A stretch of DNA of 14,223 nt, taken from Acidobacteriota bacterium. GTDB taxonomy: Bacteria; Acidobacteriota; Terriglobia; Terriglobales; Acidobacteriaceae. The position numbers were made by a program, and so were the translations under genes. The stretch is taken from contig JAJXXG010000707.1 of the NCBI GenBank assembly GCA_021781255.1, positions 1 through 14,223 on the forward strand, in the 5' to 3' direction. The notes under the pieces are model-generated. The model worked only from the letters and a program-made list of their open reading frames with translations. It was not told the DNA's origin and did not search any database. Positions 7,417 through 14,223 of the stretch are shown here, one piece after another. The stretch's first letter is position 1. The number at the start of each line of letters is the position of its first letter.

Positions 7417-7423
7417 GGAGGAG
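7417..7423 (+). promoter_or_regulatory. Strong Shine-Dalgarno site for gmd
   Basis: GGAGGAG ends 8 bases before the ATG at 7432. It fixes the gmd start there, inside a longer open frame that overlaps the end of uxs (from 7390). Confidence 0.7.
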
Positions 7424-7431
7424 CAACACGC

Positions 7432-8517
7432 ATGAAGCGAGCGCTCATTACGGGCGTTACGGGGCAGGACGGTGCATATCTTGCCGAGTTTCTGCTGGCC
7501 AAGGGATACGAAGTGCATGGGATTAAACGGCGCACCTCCCTTATTAATACAGACAGAATTGATCATCTTTACGAGGATCCGCATAAGCCCGGAAGGCACT
7601 TTGTACTGCACTACGGGGACATGACGGATTCCAGCAGCCTGATACAGATTGTGCAGAAGGTAAAGCCGGATGAGATCTACAATCTGGCTGCGCAGAGCCA
7701 TGTGAAGGTCTCATTTGAAGAGCCCGAGTACACGGCGAATGCGGATGCACTCGGCGCGCTGCGGTTGCTGGAAGCAATCCGGATTGTGGGACTGGAAAAA
7801 ACAACGCGCTTTTATCAGGCTTCCACCTCGGAACTATATGGAATGGTGCGGGAGATTCCGCAGACGGAGACAACCCCGTTCTATCCGCGCTCGCCGTACG
7901 CGGTGGCGAAGCTCTATGCCTACTGGATCACGGTGAATTATCGCGAGGCCTACGGCATCTATGCGTGCAATGGAATCCTCTTCAACCACGAGTCTCCGCA
8001 GCGGGGCGAAACCTTTGTGACGCGCAAGATTACGCGGGCGCTGTCGCGCATCAAGGTTGGCTTGCAGGACCGCCTGTTTCTTGGCAATCTGAGCGCGAAG
8101 CGCGACTGGGGCCATGCGCGCGACTATGTGGAGATGCAGTGGCTGATGCTGCAGCAGGATGCGCCGCAGGACTATGTGATTGCCACCGGCCAGCAACGCA
8201 GCGTTCGCGAGTTTGTGGACCTGGCGGCGAAGTATCTTGGGATGCAAATTCGCTGGGAAGGCGAGGGGGCAGAGGAGCAGGGGATCGATCCGCATGGGAA
8301 TGTGATTGTTGCCGTAGACCCTCGCTATTATCGCCCCACCGAGGTGGAAACGCTGCTGGGCGATGCGAGCAAAGCGAGCCGCGAACTGGGATGGAAGCCC
8401 CGTACGACGTTTGAGGAACTTGTGCAAGAGATGGTGGACGAGGACCTGAAGGCGGCGGAGCGGGATGCGCTGATCAGCCGGCATGGCTATACCATCTTCA
8501 ACTATCACGAGAACTAA
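7432..8517 (+). CDS. gmd: GDP-mannose 4,6-dehydratase
   Basis: Converts GDP-D-mannose to GDP-4-keto-6-deoxy-D-mannose, the first step to GDP-L-fucose, in the cytosol with bound NADP. It is 361 aa. It starts [20 protein letters not shown] with the Rossmann motif TGVTGQDG (7-14). [18 protein letters not shown] (33-50) is the diagnostic Gmd cofactor-binding segment. [19 protein letters not shown] (84-102) and [20 protein letters not shown] (131-150) follow, giving Thr132 and Glu134 of the catalytic set; [10 protein letters not shown] (151-160) gives Tyr156 and Lys160. [20 protein letters not shown] and the GDP-binding [20 protein letters not shown] follow. All are intact. It lies 25 bp after uxs and 21 bp before fcl, so all three are almost certainly co-transcribed. 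GDP-rhamnose synthesis is possible in principle, but the GDP-fucose synthase next door settles the route. Confidence 0.97.
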   Translation: MKRALITGVTGQDGAYLAEFLLAKGYEVHGIKRRTSLINTDRIDHLYEDPHKPGRHFVLHYGDMTDSSSLIQIVQKVKPDEIYNLAAQSHVKVSFEEPEYTANADALGALRLLEAIRIVGLEKTTRFYQASTSELYGMVREIPQTETTPFYPRSPYAVAKLYAYWITVNYREAYGIYACNGILFNHESPQRGETFVTRKITRALSRIKVGLQDRLFLGNLSAKRDWGHARDYVEMQWLMLQQDAPQDYVIATGQQRSVREFVDLAAKYLGMQIRWEGEGAEEQGIDPHGNVIVAVDPRYYRPTEVETLLGDASKASRELGWKPRTTFEELVQEMVDEDLKAAERDALISRHGYTIFNYHEN

Positions 8518-8538
8518 CTGGACCTGCGGTGAGTGGCG

Positions 8539-9522
8539 ATGCAACACGATAGTCGAATCTATGTAGCCGGACATCGAGGACTGGTTGGGTCAGCAATTCT
8601 TCGAGGGCTGGAGCAGAGAGGGTTCCGTGACCTTTTGCTGCGCACGCATGCGGAGCTGGATCTGACGGATCGAGCGGCGGTGCGCGCATTCTTCAGCAGC
8701 GAGAAGCCGGAATATGTTTTTCTGGCGGCTGCCAAGGTGGGTGGGATTCTGGCGAACAACGCCTATCCCGCGGATTTCATTCGCGAGAATCTGGAGATTC
8801 AGACGAATGTCATCGATGCCTGCTATCGCAGCGGAGTGAAGCGGCTGCTGTTCCTAGGTTCAAGTTGCATCTACCCCAAGTTGGCTCCGCAGCCGATCAA
8901 GGAAGAGTATTTGCTGACCGGTCCGCTGGAGCCGACCAATCAGGCGTATGCGCTGGCCAAGATTGCGGGCATTGAGATGTGCTGGTCGTACAACCGGCAA
9001 CATGGAACGCGCTATCTGGCGGCGATGCCCACGAATATGTATGGCCCGGGCGACAACTTTGATTTGCAAAAGTCTCATGTGCTGCCGGCGCTGATTCGGA
9101 AGGTGGCAGAGGCGAAGCAGGCCGGCGCACGAGAGATTGTGGTGTGGGGAACGGGAACGCCGCGGCGCGAGTTTCTGTACAGCGACGATCTGGCTGAGGC
9201 TTGCATTCACTTGCTGAGCCTGCCGGACGATGTGTATGACGGATTGATTCAGCAGGACCAGGCGCCGCTGATCAATATCGGAACGGGTGAGGACTTAACC
9301 ATTCGCGAGCTAGCCGAACTGGTGGCGCGCGTGCTGGAACACGATTGCAAGCTGACGTTCGATGCATCGCGACCGGATGGGACGCCGCGCAAGCTGCTGG
9401 ATGTGAGCCGTATCAAGAGCCTGGGCTGGGCGCCGAAGACGTCTCTTGAGGATGGGATTCGACTCACCTACGAGTCTGCCCGGAAGGAATTGGAAAGGGC
9501 TGGGCGCTCGTCTGGGGATTAG
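8539..9522 (+). CDS. fcl: GDP-L-fucose synthase (3,5-epimerase/4-reductase)
   Basis: Epimerises and reduces GDP-4-keto-6-deoxymannose to GDP-L-fucose using NADPH; the WcaG/Fcl enzyme of the pathway begun by gmd. It is 327 aa. Motifs: IYVAGHRGLVGSAI (7-20), LAAAKVGGILANN (62-74), and the catalytic LGSSCIYPK (106-114) with Ser108 and Cys110. EPTNQAYALAKIAG (131-144) has Tyr137 and Lys141, and PTNMYGPGDNFDLQKSHVLP contains the catalytic His region. GTGTPRREFLYSDDLA and NIGTGEDLTI complete the substrate-binding half. ATG 8539 is preferred, with GGTGAG (8528-8533) 5 bases upstream; a GTG two codons earlier (8533) is open. Spacing to gmd is 21 bp. This is the last gene of the sugar-nucleotide block before a 229-bp spacer. 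Confidence 0.97.
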   Translation: MQHDSRIYVAGHRGLVGSAILRGLEQRGFRDLLLRTHAELDLTDRAAVRAFFSSEKPEYVFLAAAKVGGILANNAYPADFIRENLEIQTNVIDACYRSGVKRLLFLGSSCIYPKLAPQPIKEEYLLTGPLEPTNQAYALAKIAGIEMCWSYNRQHGTRYLAAMPTNMYGPGDNFDLQKSHVLPALIRKVAEAKQAGAREIVVWGTGTPRREFLYSDDLAEACIHLLSLPDDVYDGLIQQDQAPLINIGTGEDLTIRELAELVARVLEHDCKLTFDASRPDGTPRKLLDVSRIKSLGWAPKTSLEDGIRLTYESARKELERAGRSSGD

Positions 9523-9559
9523 GCGCAAGCGATATTCCGGCGTTGAGGTGAAGGGTTCG

Positions 9560-9587
9560 AATTGGGGGACTCTCCTTCAGCCCAATT
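9560..9587 (+). promoter_or_regulatory. Inverted repeat downstream of fcl
   Basis: AATTGGG (9560-9566) and CCCAATT (9581-9587) pair perfectly around a 14-base loop. Allowing one bulged G at 9559, the stem grows to about 10 bp by pairing TTC (9556-9558) with GAA (9588-9590). No T-run follows, so it is not a standard intrinsic terminator. An operator, an mRNA-stabilising hairpin or a processing site are alternatives. Confidence 0.4.
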
Positions 9588-9708
9588 GAACTGAGTGCTG
9601 CGGCTGGTGCGCCTTCCACGCAGCGCAAGGCATTTCGACGAGGCGCAAAGTAGCATTATGTCAGGCACATTCGAGAACGGAATGAGCGTGACTCAGATTG
9701 CATAAACG

Positions 9709-9731
9709 GGCCTGCGAATCCATCGCAGGCT
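9709..9731 (+). promoter_or_regulatory. Hairpin just before the polysaccharide export gene
   Basis: GCCTGCG (9710-9716) and CGCAGGC (9724-9730) form a perfect 7-bp GC-rich stem around a 7-base loop; a G-U pair (9709, 9731) can extend it. It ends 21 bases before the ATG at 9752 and directly abuts the GGGGGA ribosome site (9736-9741), so it could influence translation of the export gene. The role is inferred from position only. Confidence 0.4.
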
Positions 9732-9751
9732 TGTCGGGGGAACCTTCCATC

Positions 9752-10783
9752 ATGCGCATTTTGCATCCATTTCGTGCTGCCCTAGCTAGATACGACCGCG
9801 CCGTTGGCCGGAGGATCGTGATGATGGCATGCGCCGTCGCGATTGCCGCGATGCCGTTGCCCGGCGCGGGGCAAAGCGCCCGCGAAGCGGTGGTGCTGAG
9901 TAATCAGCAGGGAGCGGGCGGGGCAATGAACGTCCCTCAGAATTCAGGCAGCATCGGCGGACTGACGGATGACCCGATTCAGGCGGGCGAGACGGTGCAT
10001 ATTCTGGTTTTTAATGCGCCCGACTTCTCTGTGATTACGCGCGTTTCAGAGGATGGGGATATCGCGTATCCGATGCTGGGGATTCTGCATTTTGCCGGGC
10101 TGAACAGCGCCAAGGCTGCGGACCTGATTGCGACCGAGCTGAAGAAGCGCAACCTGATGCTCAAGCCGGACGTGATTGTTACGGTGGACTCAACCACGAC
10201 GGGCATTACGGTTCTGGGAGAGGTGCGGTCGCCGGGAATTTATCCGCCGCCGGGCAAGCGGATGCTCTCCGATGCCCTGGCCGCGGCCGGCGGACTTACG
10301 GTTAATACCGGGCGCGTGATCGAGATATCGAGCAACCGCACGCCGGAGAAGAAGACCTACGTCCCCTGGGATCCCACGATGCATAACACCAGCAGCTACG
10401 ATATCGCCATCCATCCCGGAGACCGTGTGATTGTGAGGTCCTGCGGCTTTGCGTACATTGGCGGGCATGTGGCCAAGCCGGGAGCCTATTCGCTTTGCGG
10501 ATCGGACAAGATGACGCTGTCTGAGGTGGTATCAATGGCCGGCGGCGTGATGCCGTTTACCGCGACGCGCAACACGGTTCTGATTCGCCCGCAGCCGGAT
10601 GGGACCAAGGTTGTTCAGCGGATCGATCTGAACAAGGTGCTCGCCGGAAAGATGGCGGACGTGGCTGTGCGGGAAGACGACATCATCTATGTGACGCCGA
10701 GCCCGATGAAAGATGCAGCCAGCCGCGCAATGGGATTTGCGATGTCGATTGTCGCGCCGCTGCTGTATGTCTACAACCCGTAG
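9752..10783 (+). CDS. Polysaccharide export protein, Wza-like (Poly_export + SLBB domains)
   Basis: Predicted outer-membrane or periplasmic ring through which the polymer leaves the cell, partner of the Wzc-like protein encoded next. It is 343 aa. Residues 1-43 look like a signal peptide: an Arg-rich n-region, a hydrophobic stretch (22-36), then a small-residue cleavage region around GAGQSA. The Poly_export domain covers about 72-148 (DPIQAGETVHILVFNAP). SLBB-type repeats are at about 152-200 (TVLGEVRSPGIYPPPGKRML) and 235-313 (YIGGHVAKPGAYSLCGSDKM). The C-terminus is hydrophobic (MGFAMSIVAPLLYVYNP), where Wza forms its amphipathic barrel helix. No lipobox Cys follows the signal peptide, unlike E. 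coli Wza. The start is a choice: 9752 gives a charged n-region with GGGGGA 10 bases upstream. ATG 9821 has a better GGAGG (9810-9814) but would leave an uncharged, non-functional leader; TTG 9698 has no ribosome site. Confidence 0.9.
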   Translation: MRILHPFRAALARYDRAVGRRIVMMACAVAIAAMPLPGAGQSAREAVVLSNQQGAGGAMNVPQNSGSIGGLTDDPIQAGETVHILVFNAPDFSVITRVSEDGDIAYPMLGILHFAGLNSAKAADLIATELKKRNLMLKPDVIVTVDSTTTGITVLGEVRSPGIYPPPGKRMLSDALAAAGGLTVNTGRVIEISSNRTPEKKTYVPWDPTMHNTSSYDIAIHPGDRVIVRSCGFAYIGGHVAKPGAYSLCGSDKMTLSEVVSMAGGVMPFTATRNTVLIRPQPDGTKVVQRIDLNKVLAGKMADVAVREDDIIYVTPSPMKDAASRAMGFAMSIVAPLLYVYNP

Positions 10784-10930
10784 GCAGTGGGTCGGCGGGC
10801 TAGGCAGATTTAAGTGGAATGCGGCGCGCTTCAGGCAGGGCAAGGTTTTCGAGCCGGCCGTGCATGAGCGCCGATTGCGGGAAATACAGTACCACGCATC
10901 TTAACCAAGACTTTCAAGGATATTGAGCCA
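10784..10930. other. 147-bp spacer between the wza-like and wzc-like genes
   Basis: No gene or clear terminator is seen. It ends with AAGGA (10916-10920), the probable ribosome site of the next gene. Confidence 0.3.
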
Positions 10931-13117
10931 GTGAAACAGCCATACTATCCAAGCTCTGAATCCACGACAACCAACGCGAACTCCACCCGCCAGCAGGGCG
11001 TTATTGTAGGCGTATCTGCGGATGGCGAGTCCTTTACAAGACTCGTTCAGTTCTTGAAGAAGCGCGGATGGATCATTGCGATCGCCCTTATCCTGGGCGT
11101 TGCCGCCGGGGTAATCGCAAACACGGTGATGCAGAGGCAGTACACCGCTCTTGCCCAGATCGAGGTGCTTCCGGATCAGTCGTCGCAGTTTCGTCTGGAG
11201 CAGGTACAGGACCTGGCGGGTGGAGACGAGGCGCAAAAGATCGACACGGAGATCAGCATTCTGGAGAGTCGCAGTCTGGCGCTGGAGACGGTTCGCTCGC
11301 TGCATCTGGACAGCAATCCTGATTTTCTTCCCCTGCCGAATGGGCGGCCATGGGATATGTCAGTGCCCGCGGTGCGGGAAGAACTGGCCGACGCTTTCCT
11401 GGGCAGCATGCGCATCGAGCGGCTTGGCCACACCAGCATTATTCAGATCTTTGTAACGTCCAGTAAGCCGGCGTTGGCGACCCTGATTGCCAATACGCTG
11501 ATCGATAACTATATCCAGCATTCGTTTCGCGACAGCTATGCATCGACCGCAAAGATATCGGGCTGGTTGAGCGGCCAACTGGATGGGCTGCGCGGCAATC
11601 TTGAAAAGAGCCAGGGACAGATTGCCAAGCTGCAGCAGGATCTTGGGTATATCGGTCTTGACCCCAAGGACAGCGTGGACGCTACCAACCTTGAAGAGCT
11701 GAACAAGCAGGTTGCGGATGCGGAAGTGAATCGCCTGGTGAAGGAAGCCCGGTTGCAGGCTCTTCAGAATTCGCAGGCGGTGGTGGATTCCAATTCTCCG
11801 GAGAGTGTGGCGCTGCAGGCTTCCAGGCAGTCCATGGCGCAACTGCAAGCCGAGTATGCTTCTTTGAGCCAGACGTATGGTCCTGCGTATCCGCGGCTTC
11901 AGTCGCTGAAGGCGCAGATGGATCAGGTGCAGAAGAACATCAAGCAAGACGAGCAGGCCCAGATTGTGCGCGCCAAGGCAGAGCTGGATGCAGCCAGGAA
12001 TACTGAGTCGATGCTGCGCAGTTCGCTGGACGCGGCGCAGCAGAAGGCATTCGGCAAGGATGAGAAGGGGGCTCAGTTCGAATTTGCGCGGCGAGACTAC
12101 GAGGCAAATCGCATCCTGTATGACGGCCTGCAGGAACGTCTGCAGGAGGCGGGGATTCTTGCGGGCCTGCACTCAACCGCGATTCATATCGTGGATAATG
12201 CAGACATTCCGCCCTACCCGAGCAGTCCGCGGAAGCATACGAATCTTGCCATTGGCACAGGCGTGGGCCTGATGCTCGGACTTGGATTGGCGCTGCTGCT
12301 GGAGGCGCTGGATACCAATCTGAAGACCATGACCGAGATTGAGCAGGCGCTGCAACTGCCGCTGCTGGCCGCGATTCCATCTGTGCAGACGGACGAGCTA
12401 TTGCCTGCGAAATTCCGCGAGGTAGCCATCACGAAAGGGGCCGCTGCGTGGTCAAGAATTGCCGAGGCACTGCGCGGCATGAGGACGTCGATTCTGCTGT
12501 CGAGTCCGGGGGCGCCTCCCAAGGTGATTATGGTGACCAGCACCCGGCCTGCGGAGGGAAAGAGTTCGGTGGCCACCTTGACCGCGATCACGTTTGCGCT
12601 GAACGGATCGCGCGTGCTGCTGATTGATGCGGACCTGCGGCGCCCGTCGGTGCATCTGCGATTCCGCATCGGTAAAGGTCAGGGGCTCTCTTCCGTGCTT
12701 TCCGGCGAGTCCTCCATGCCGGAAGCGATTGTCGCCTGGAAGGACCTGCCCAATCTGCATGTGCTGCCTTCAGGACCGATTCCTCCTCTGCCGTCGGAGT
12801 TGCTGGGCTCAAAGCAGATGGAAGAGGCGCTGGCAGGGCTGCGCGATCAATACGACTTCATCATTATTGATACGCCCCCTGTGCTTGCGGTTACAGATGC
12901 CTCAGTGCTTGGCAGGCTGACGGATGCCACCATTCTGATTCTTCGTTACGGCTCTGCGCAGCGGCATGTGGCGCAACGGTGCGTTGATGTGCTGGATCGC
13001 TCGGGCGCGCTGATTCTGGGTGTTGCCGTGAATGCTGTTGACTTCAAGGCGCCGGAATATTCCGAGTACTACGGAAGGAAGTACAACGAGTACTACGGTG
13101 AGCGTAACCCGGAGTAG
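10931..13117 (+). CDS. Wzc-like polysaccharide co-polymerase with bacterial tyrosine autokinase domain
   Basis: Inner-membrane protein expected to contact the Wza-like channel and control polymer length and export through cycles of autophosphorylation. It is 728 aa, close to Wzc (720). Order: Wzz/GNVR-type region with TM1 at about 47-66 (WIIAIALILGVAAGVIANTV); a large periplasmic part with coiled-coil helices (about 205-410); a Pro-rich segment PPYPSSPRK (427-435); and TM2 (about 439-458). The cytoplasmic kinase follows: EALRGMR (512-518) is the E-x2-R-x2-R oligomerisation motif, Walker A is TSTRPAEGKSS (536-546), Walker A' is LLIDADLRRP (563-572), and Walker B is FIIIDTPP (643-650). The tail carries six tyrosines (710, 713, 714, 718, 721, 722), the expected phosphorylation cluster. 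The start is GTG 10931 with AAGGA 10 bases upstream. The cognate low-molecular-weight phosphatase is not in the window. Confidence 0.96.
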   Translation: MKQPYYPSSESTTTNANSTRQQGVIVGVSADGESFTRLVQFLKKRGWIIAIALILGVAAGVIANTVMQRQYTALAQIEVLPDQSSQFRLEQVQDLAGGDEAQKIDTEISILESRSLALETVRSLHLDSNPDFLPLPNGRPWDMSVPAVREELADAFLGSMRIERLGHTSIIQIFVTSSKPALATLIANTLIDNYIQHSFRDSYASTAKISGWLSGQLDGLRGNLEKSQGQIAKLQQDLGYIGLDPKDSVDATNLEELNKQVADAEVNRLVKEARLQALQNSQAVVDSNSPESVALQASRQSMAQLQAEYASLSQTYGPAYPRLQSLKAQMDQVQKNIKQDEQAQIVRAKAELDAARNTESMLRSSLDAAQQKAFGKDEKGAQFEFARRDYEANRILYDGLQERLQEAGILAGLHSTAIHIVDNADIPPYPSSPRKHTNLAIGTGVGLMLGLGLALLLEALDTNLKTMTEIEQALQLPLLAAIPSVQTDELLPAKFREVAITKGAAAWSRIAEALRGMRTSILLSSPGAPPKVIMVTSTRPAEGKSSVATLTAITFALNGSRVLLIDADLRRPSVHLRFRIGKGQGLSSVLSGESSMPEAIVAWKDLPNLHVLPSGPIPPLPSELLGSKQMEEALAGLRDQYDFIIIDTPPVLAVTDASVLGRLTDATILILRYGSAQRHVAQRCVDVLDRSGALILGVAVNAVDFKAPEYSEYYGRKYNEYYGERNPE

Positions 13118-13201
13118 ATGGAACGGCGGAGACGCAGCTGGCGATTCGCTTCGTTGACGAGCAAAACAATCCAATCCTGAGTAAATGCGGTAAGCAGCGA
13201 A

Positions 13202-14223
13202 ATGCAGATGGAACGTCCGATCACAAGAAGAACCATGGCACGGACTACGCGAAGGCCCAGTGTGCGCACGTATGGAGCGAACTGGGGCCAGCGTATTTTT
13301 CCGGCCGGAGATATTCTGGCGTTTGTTCTCGGATTAAGTGCCTCGTTCAACATGCACATCATCGGAAGCGTTCAGGTGATTGAGATGCTGCTACCGCCTA
13401 CGTTGCTTCTGCTGTTTGCCGTGCATACGCGCGAGCGCCTCAATCCGATTCAGGCGCGGGTCATCCTCCTGATGCTGTTGTGGCTGGCAAACCAGATTTT
13501 GACGGACATGTATCGCGGAACGGCATTTGTAGACTGGGTGCGTGGAGATGCCGGCATTGTCTTTTTCGGAGTGAATCTGGTTTCACTCATGCTGCTTTTG
13601 CAAAAGAATGAGCGGCGCAAGGCGATCTTTATTGCCGCCTTTGCCCTGAGCATGCTTCTGCAGACAAAGATCCAGCCATCGGATCAGTCGTGGGATGATC
13701 CCTGGAAATTTGGCTATGGCTGGGGGGCGACCATCCTGACAGTCCTTGTCAGCTGCTACTTCTTTCATCGTCGCCAGTTTGTGACGGCATGGATCTTTGT
13801 GGCGGGTATCATCGGCGTGCACCTGGTCGAGAATTATCGCTCCATGGTCCTAATTCTCCTGGTTATGGCCGCATTGGTGATGCCCATCGTGCCGGATCAG
13901 ATCGGACGACTGAAGATCTTGCCGCGTGCCGGAAACTCCGCGCGCGTATACGTGCTCGCGGCCTTTGCGATGGCAGCAGGGGGAGCCGCCATTGGGCTGG
14001 TTCACTTCGCAACCTCGCATGGACTGATCAGCGCGGGACAGGAGGCCAAGAATCGGACTGAGCTTCACTCCAGTTTGGGGCCACTCCTGAGCGGGAGGCC
14101 GGAGATCCTGGTCTCTTCGCGGGCTGTTCTGGAGAGCCCAATCCTGGGGCATGGTTCGTGGGCCAAGGGATATAAGTACATCGAAATGCTGAGCGACATT
14201 GAAGAGCGCAACGGAATTCATAC
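13202..14223 (+). CDS. Polytopic membrane protein, O-antigen ligase/polymerase-like (Wzy_C type), cut by window edge
   Basis: Probably the polymerase (or a ligase) that joins repeat units on the periplasmic side of the inner membrane. 340 codons are present and open to the edge. A basic N-terminus (MQMERPITRRTMARTTRRPS) is followed by roughly eight or nine hydrophobic segments, near 36-57, 61-74, 86-100, 116-134, 140-154, 174-188, 195-209, 214-230 and 248-268. After the last comes a hydrophilic loop, then SGRPEILVSSRAVLESPILG (297-316) and HGSW. This matches the Wzy_C pattern of GR, spacer, then a P-x-x-G-x-G turn in O-antigen ligases. VENYRSMVLILL (209-220) also resembles the family's small-residue/Arg loop. 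In-frame ATGs at 13202, 13208 and 13235 compete; a TGA closes the frame upstream at 13178. GGTAAG (13189-13194) weakly favours 13202. An 84-bp gap follows the wzc-like gene. The fold class is fairly sure; polymerase versus ligase is not. Confidence 0.72.
   Translation, partial: MQMERPITRRTMARTTRRPSVRTYGANWGQRIFPAGDILAFVLGLSASFNMHIIGSVQVIEMLLPPTLLLLFAVHTRERLNPIQARVILLMLLWLANQILTDMYRGTAFVDWVRGDAGIVFFGVNLVSLMLLLQKNERRKAIFIAAFALSMLLQTKIQPSDQSWDDPWKFGYGWGATILTVLVSCYFFHRRQFVTAWIFVAGIIGVHLVENYRSMVLILLVMAALVMPIVPDQIGRLKILPRAGNSARVYVLAAFAMAAGGAAIGLVHFATSHGLISAGQEAKNRTELHSSLGPLLSGRPEILVSSRAVLESPILGHGSWAKGYKYIEMLSDIEERNGIH

Noticed and set aside
9560..9587. Reading the inverted repeat after fcl as an intrinsic terminator.
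   Set aside because: No T-run follows the second arm and the loop is long (14 bases).
9716..9744. GAATCC followed by a stem and GGGGGAACC resembles the 5' part of the ydaO/yuaA c-di-AMP riboswitch.
   Set aside because: The later conserved elements (a GGGGTGAATC-like segment, the GTCAGCTAACC-like segment and the closing stem) are not found before or just after the start codon, so a full riboswitch is not supported. A covariance-model search would be decisive.
13154..13187. TTGACG before the Wzy_C-like gene as a -35 box.
   Set aside because: The nearest -10-like hexamer (TAAATG) is about 22 bp away, too far for a normal sigma-70 promoter.

Overview
The window reads as high-GC bacterial chromosome carrying the front part of an exopolysaccharide/capsule locus. 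Gene content and protein character (a soluble UXS-type decarboxylase, a NusG paralogue heading the locus, a Wza/Wzc-type export pair, an iscS-mnmA pair) suggest an Acidobacteriota genome of the Terriglobus/Granulicella/Acidobacterium kind. This is inference from recognition, not from a search. No rRNA, tRNA, CRISPR array, insertion sequence or phage gene is visible.

Left block (1-1718, minus strand): a group I cysteine desulfurase is followed by mnmA (tRNA 2-thiouridylase), which is cut by the left edge. The desulfurase probably supplies the sulfur that MnmA puts on U34 of tRNA. A perfect TATAAT on the minus strand (1793-1798) is a plausible promoter for the pair.

Divergent control region (about 1719-2052): it holds that minus-strand promoter and a plus-strand extended -10 promoter (1914-1941). 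The latter is followed by a roughly 100-nt leader with a strong 9-bp hairpin.

Right block (2053-14223, all plus strand, about 12.2 kb). Regulators come first: a NusG/RfaH/UpxY-like processive antiterminator and a TetR-family repressor, separated by a spacer with two inverted repeats. Next come a WcaI-like family 4 glycosyltransferase and two sugar-nucleotide pairs. Ugd and Uxs take UDP-glucose to UDP-glucuronate and on to UDP-xylose; Gmd and Fcl take GDP-mannose to GDP-L-fucose. After a 229-bp hairpin-bearing spacer come the export genes: a Wza-like outer-membrane polysaccharide export protein, a Wzc-like co-polymerase/tyrosine autokinase, and the start of a polytopic O-antigen ligase/polymerase-like (Wzy_C) protein that runs off the right edge.

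Together the genes describe a Wzx/Wzy-type pathway for a polymer predicted to contain glucuronic acid and/or xylose plus fucose. The initiating phosphoglycosyltransferase, the flippase and most glycosyltransferases are not in the window and probably lie downstream. The architecture is of a known type. The least routine parts are the two-regulator head of the operon with its structured leader, the paired fucose and xylose modules, and the Wza-like protein without a lipobox.
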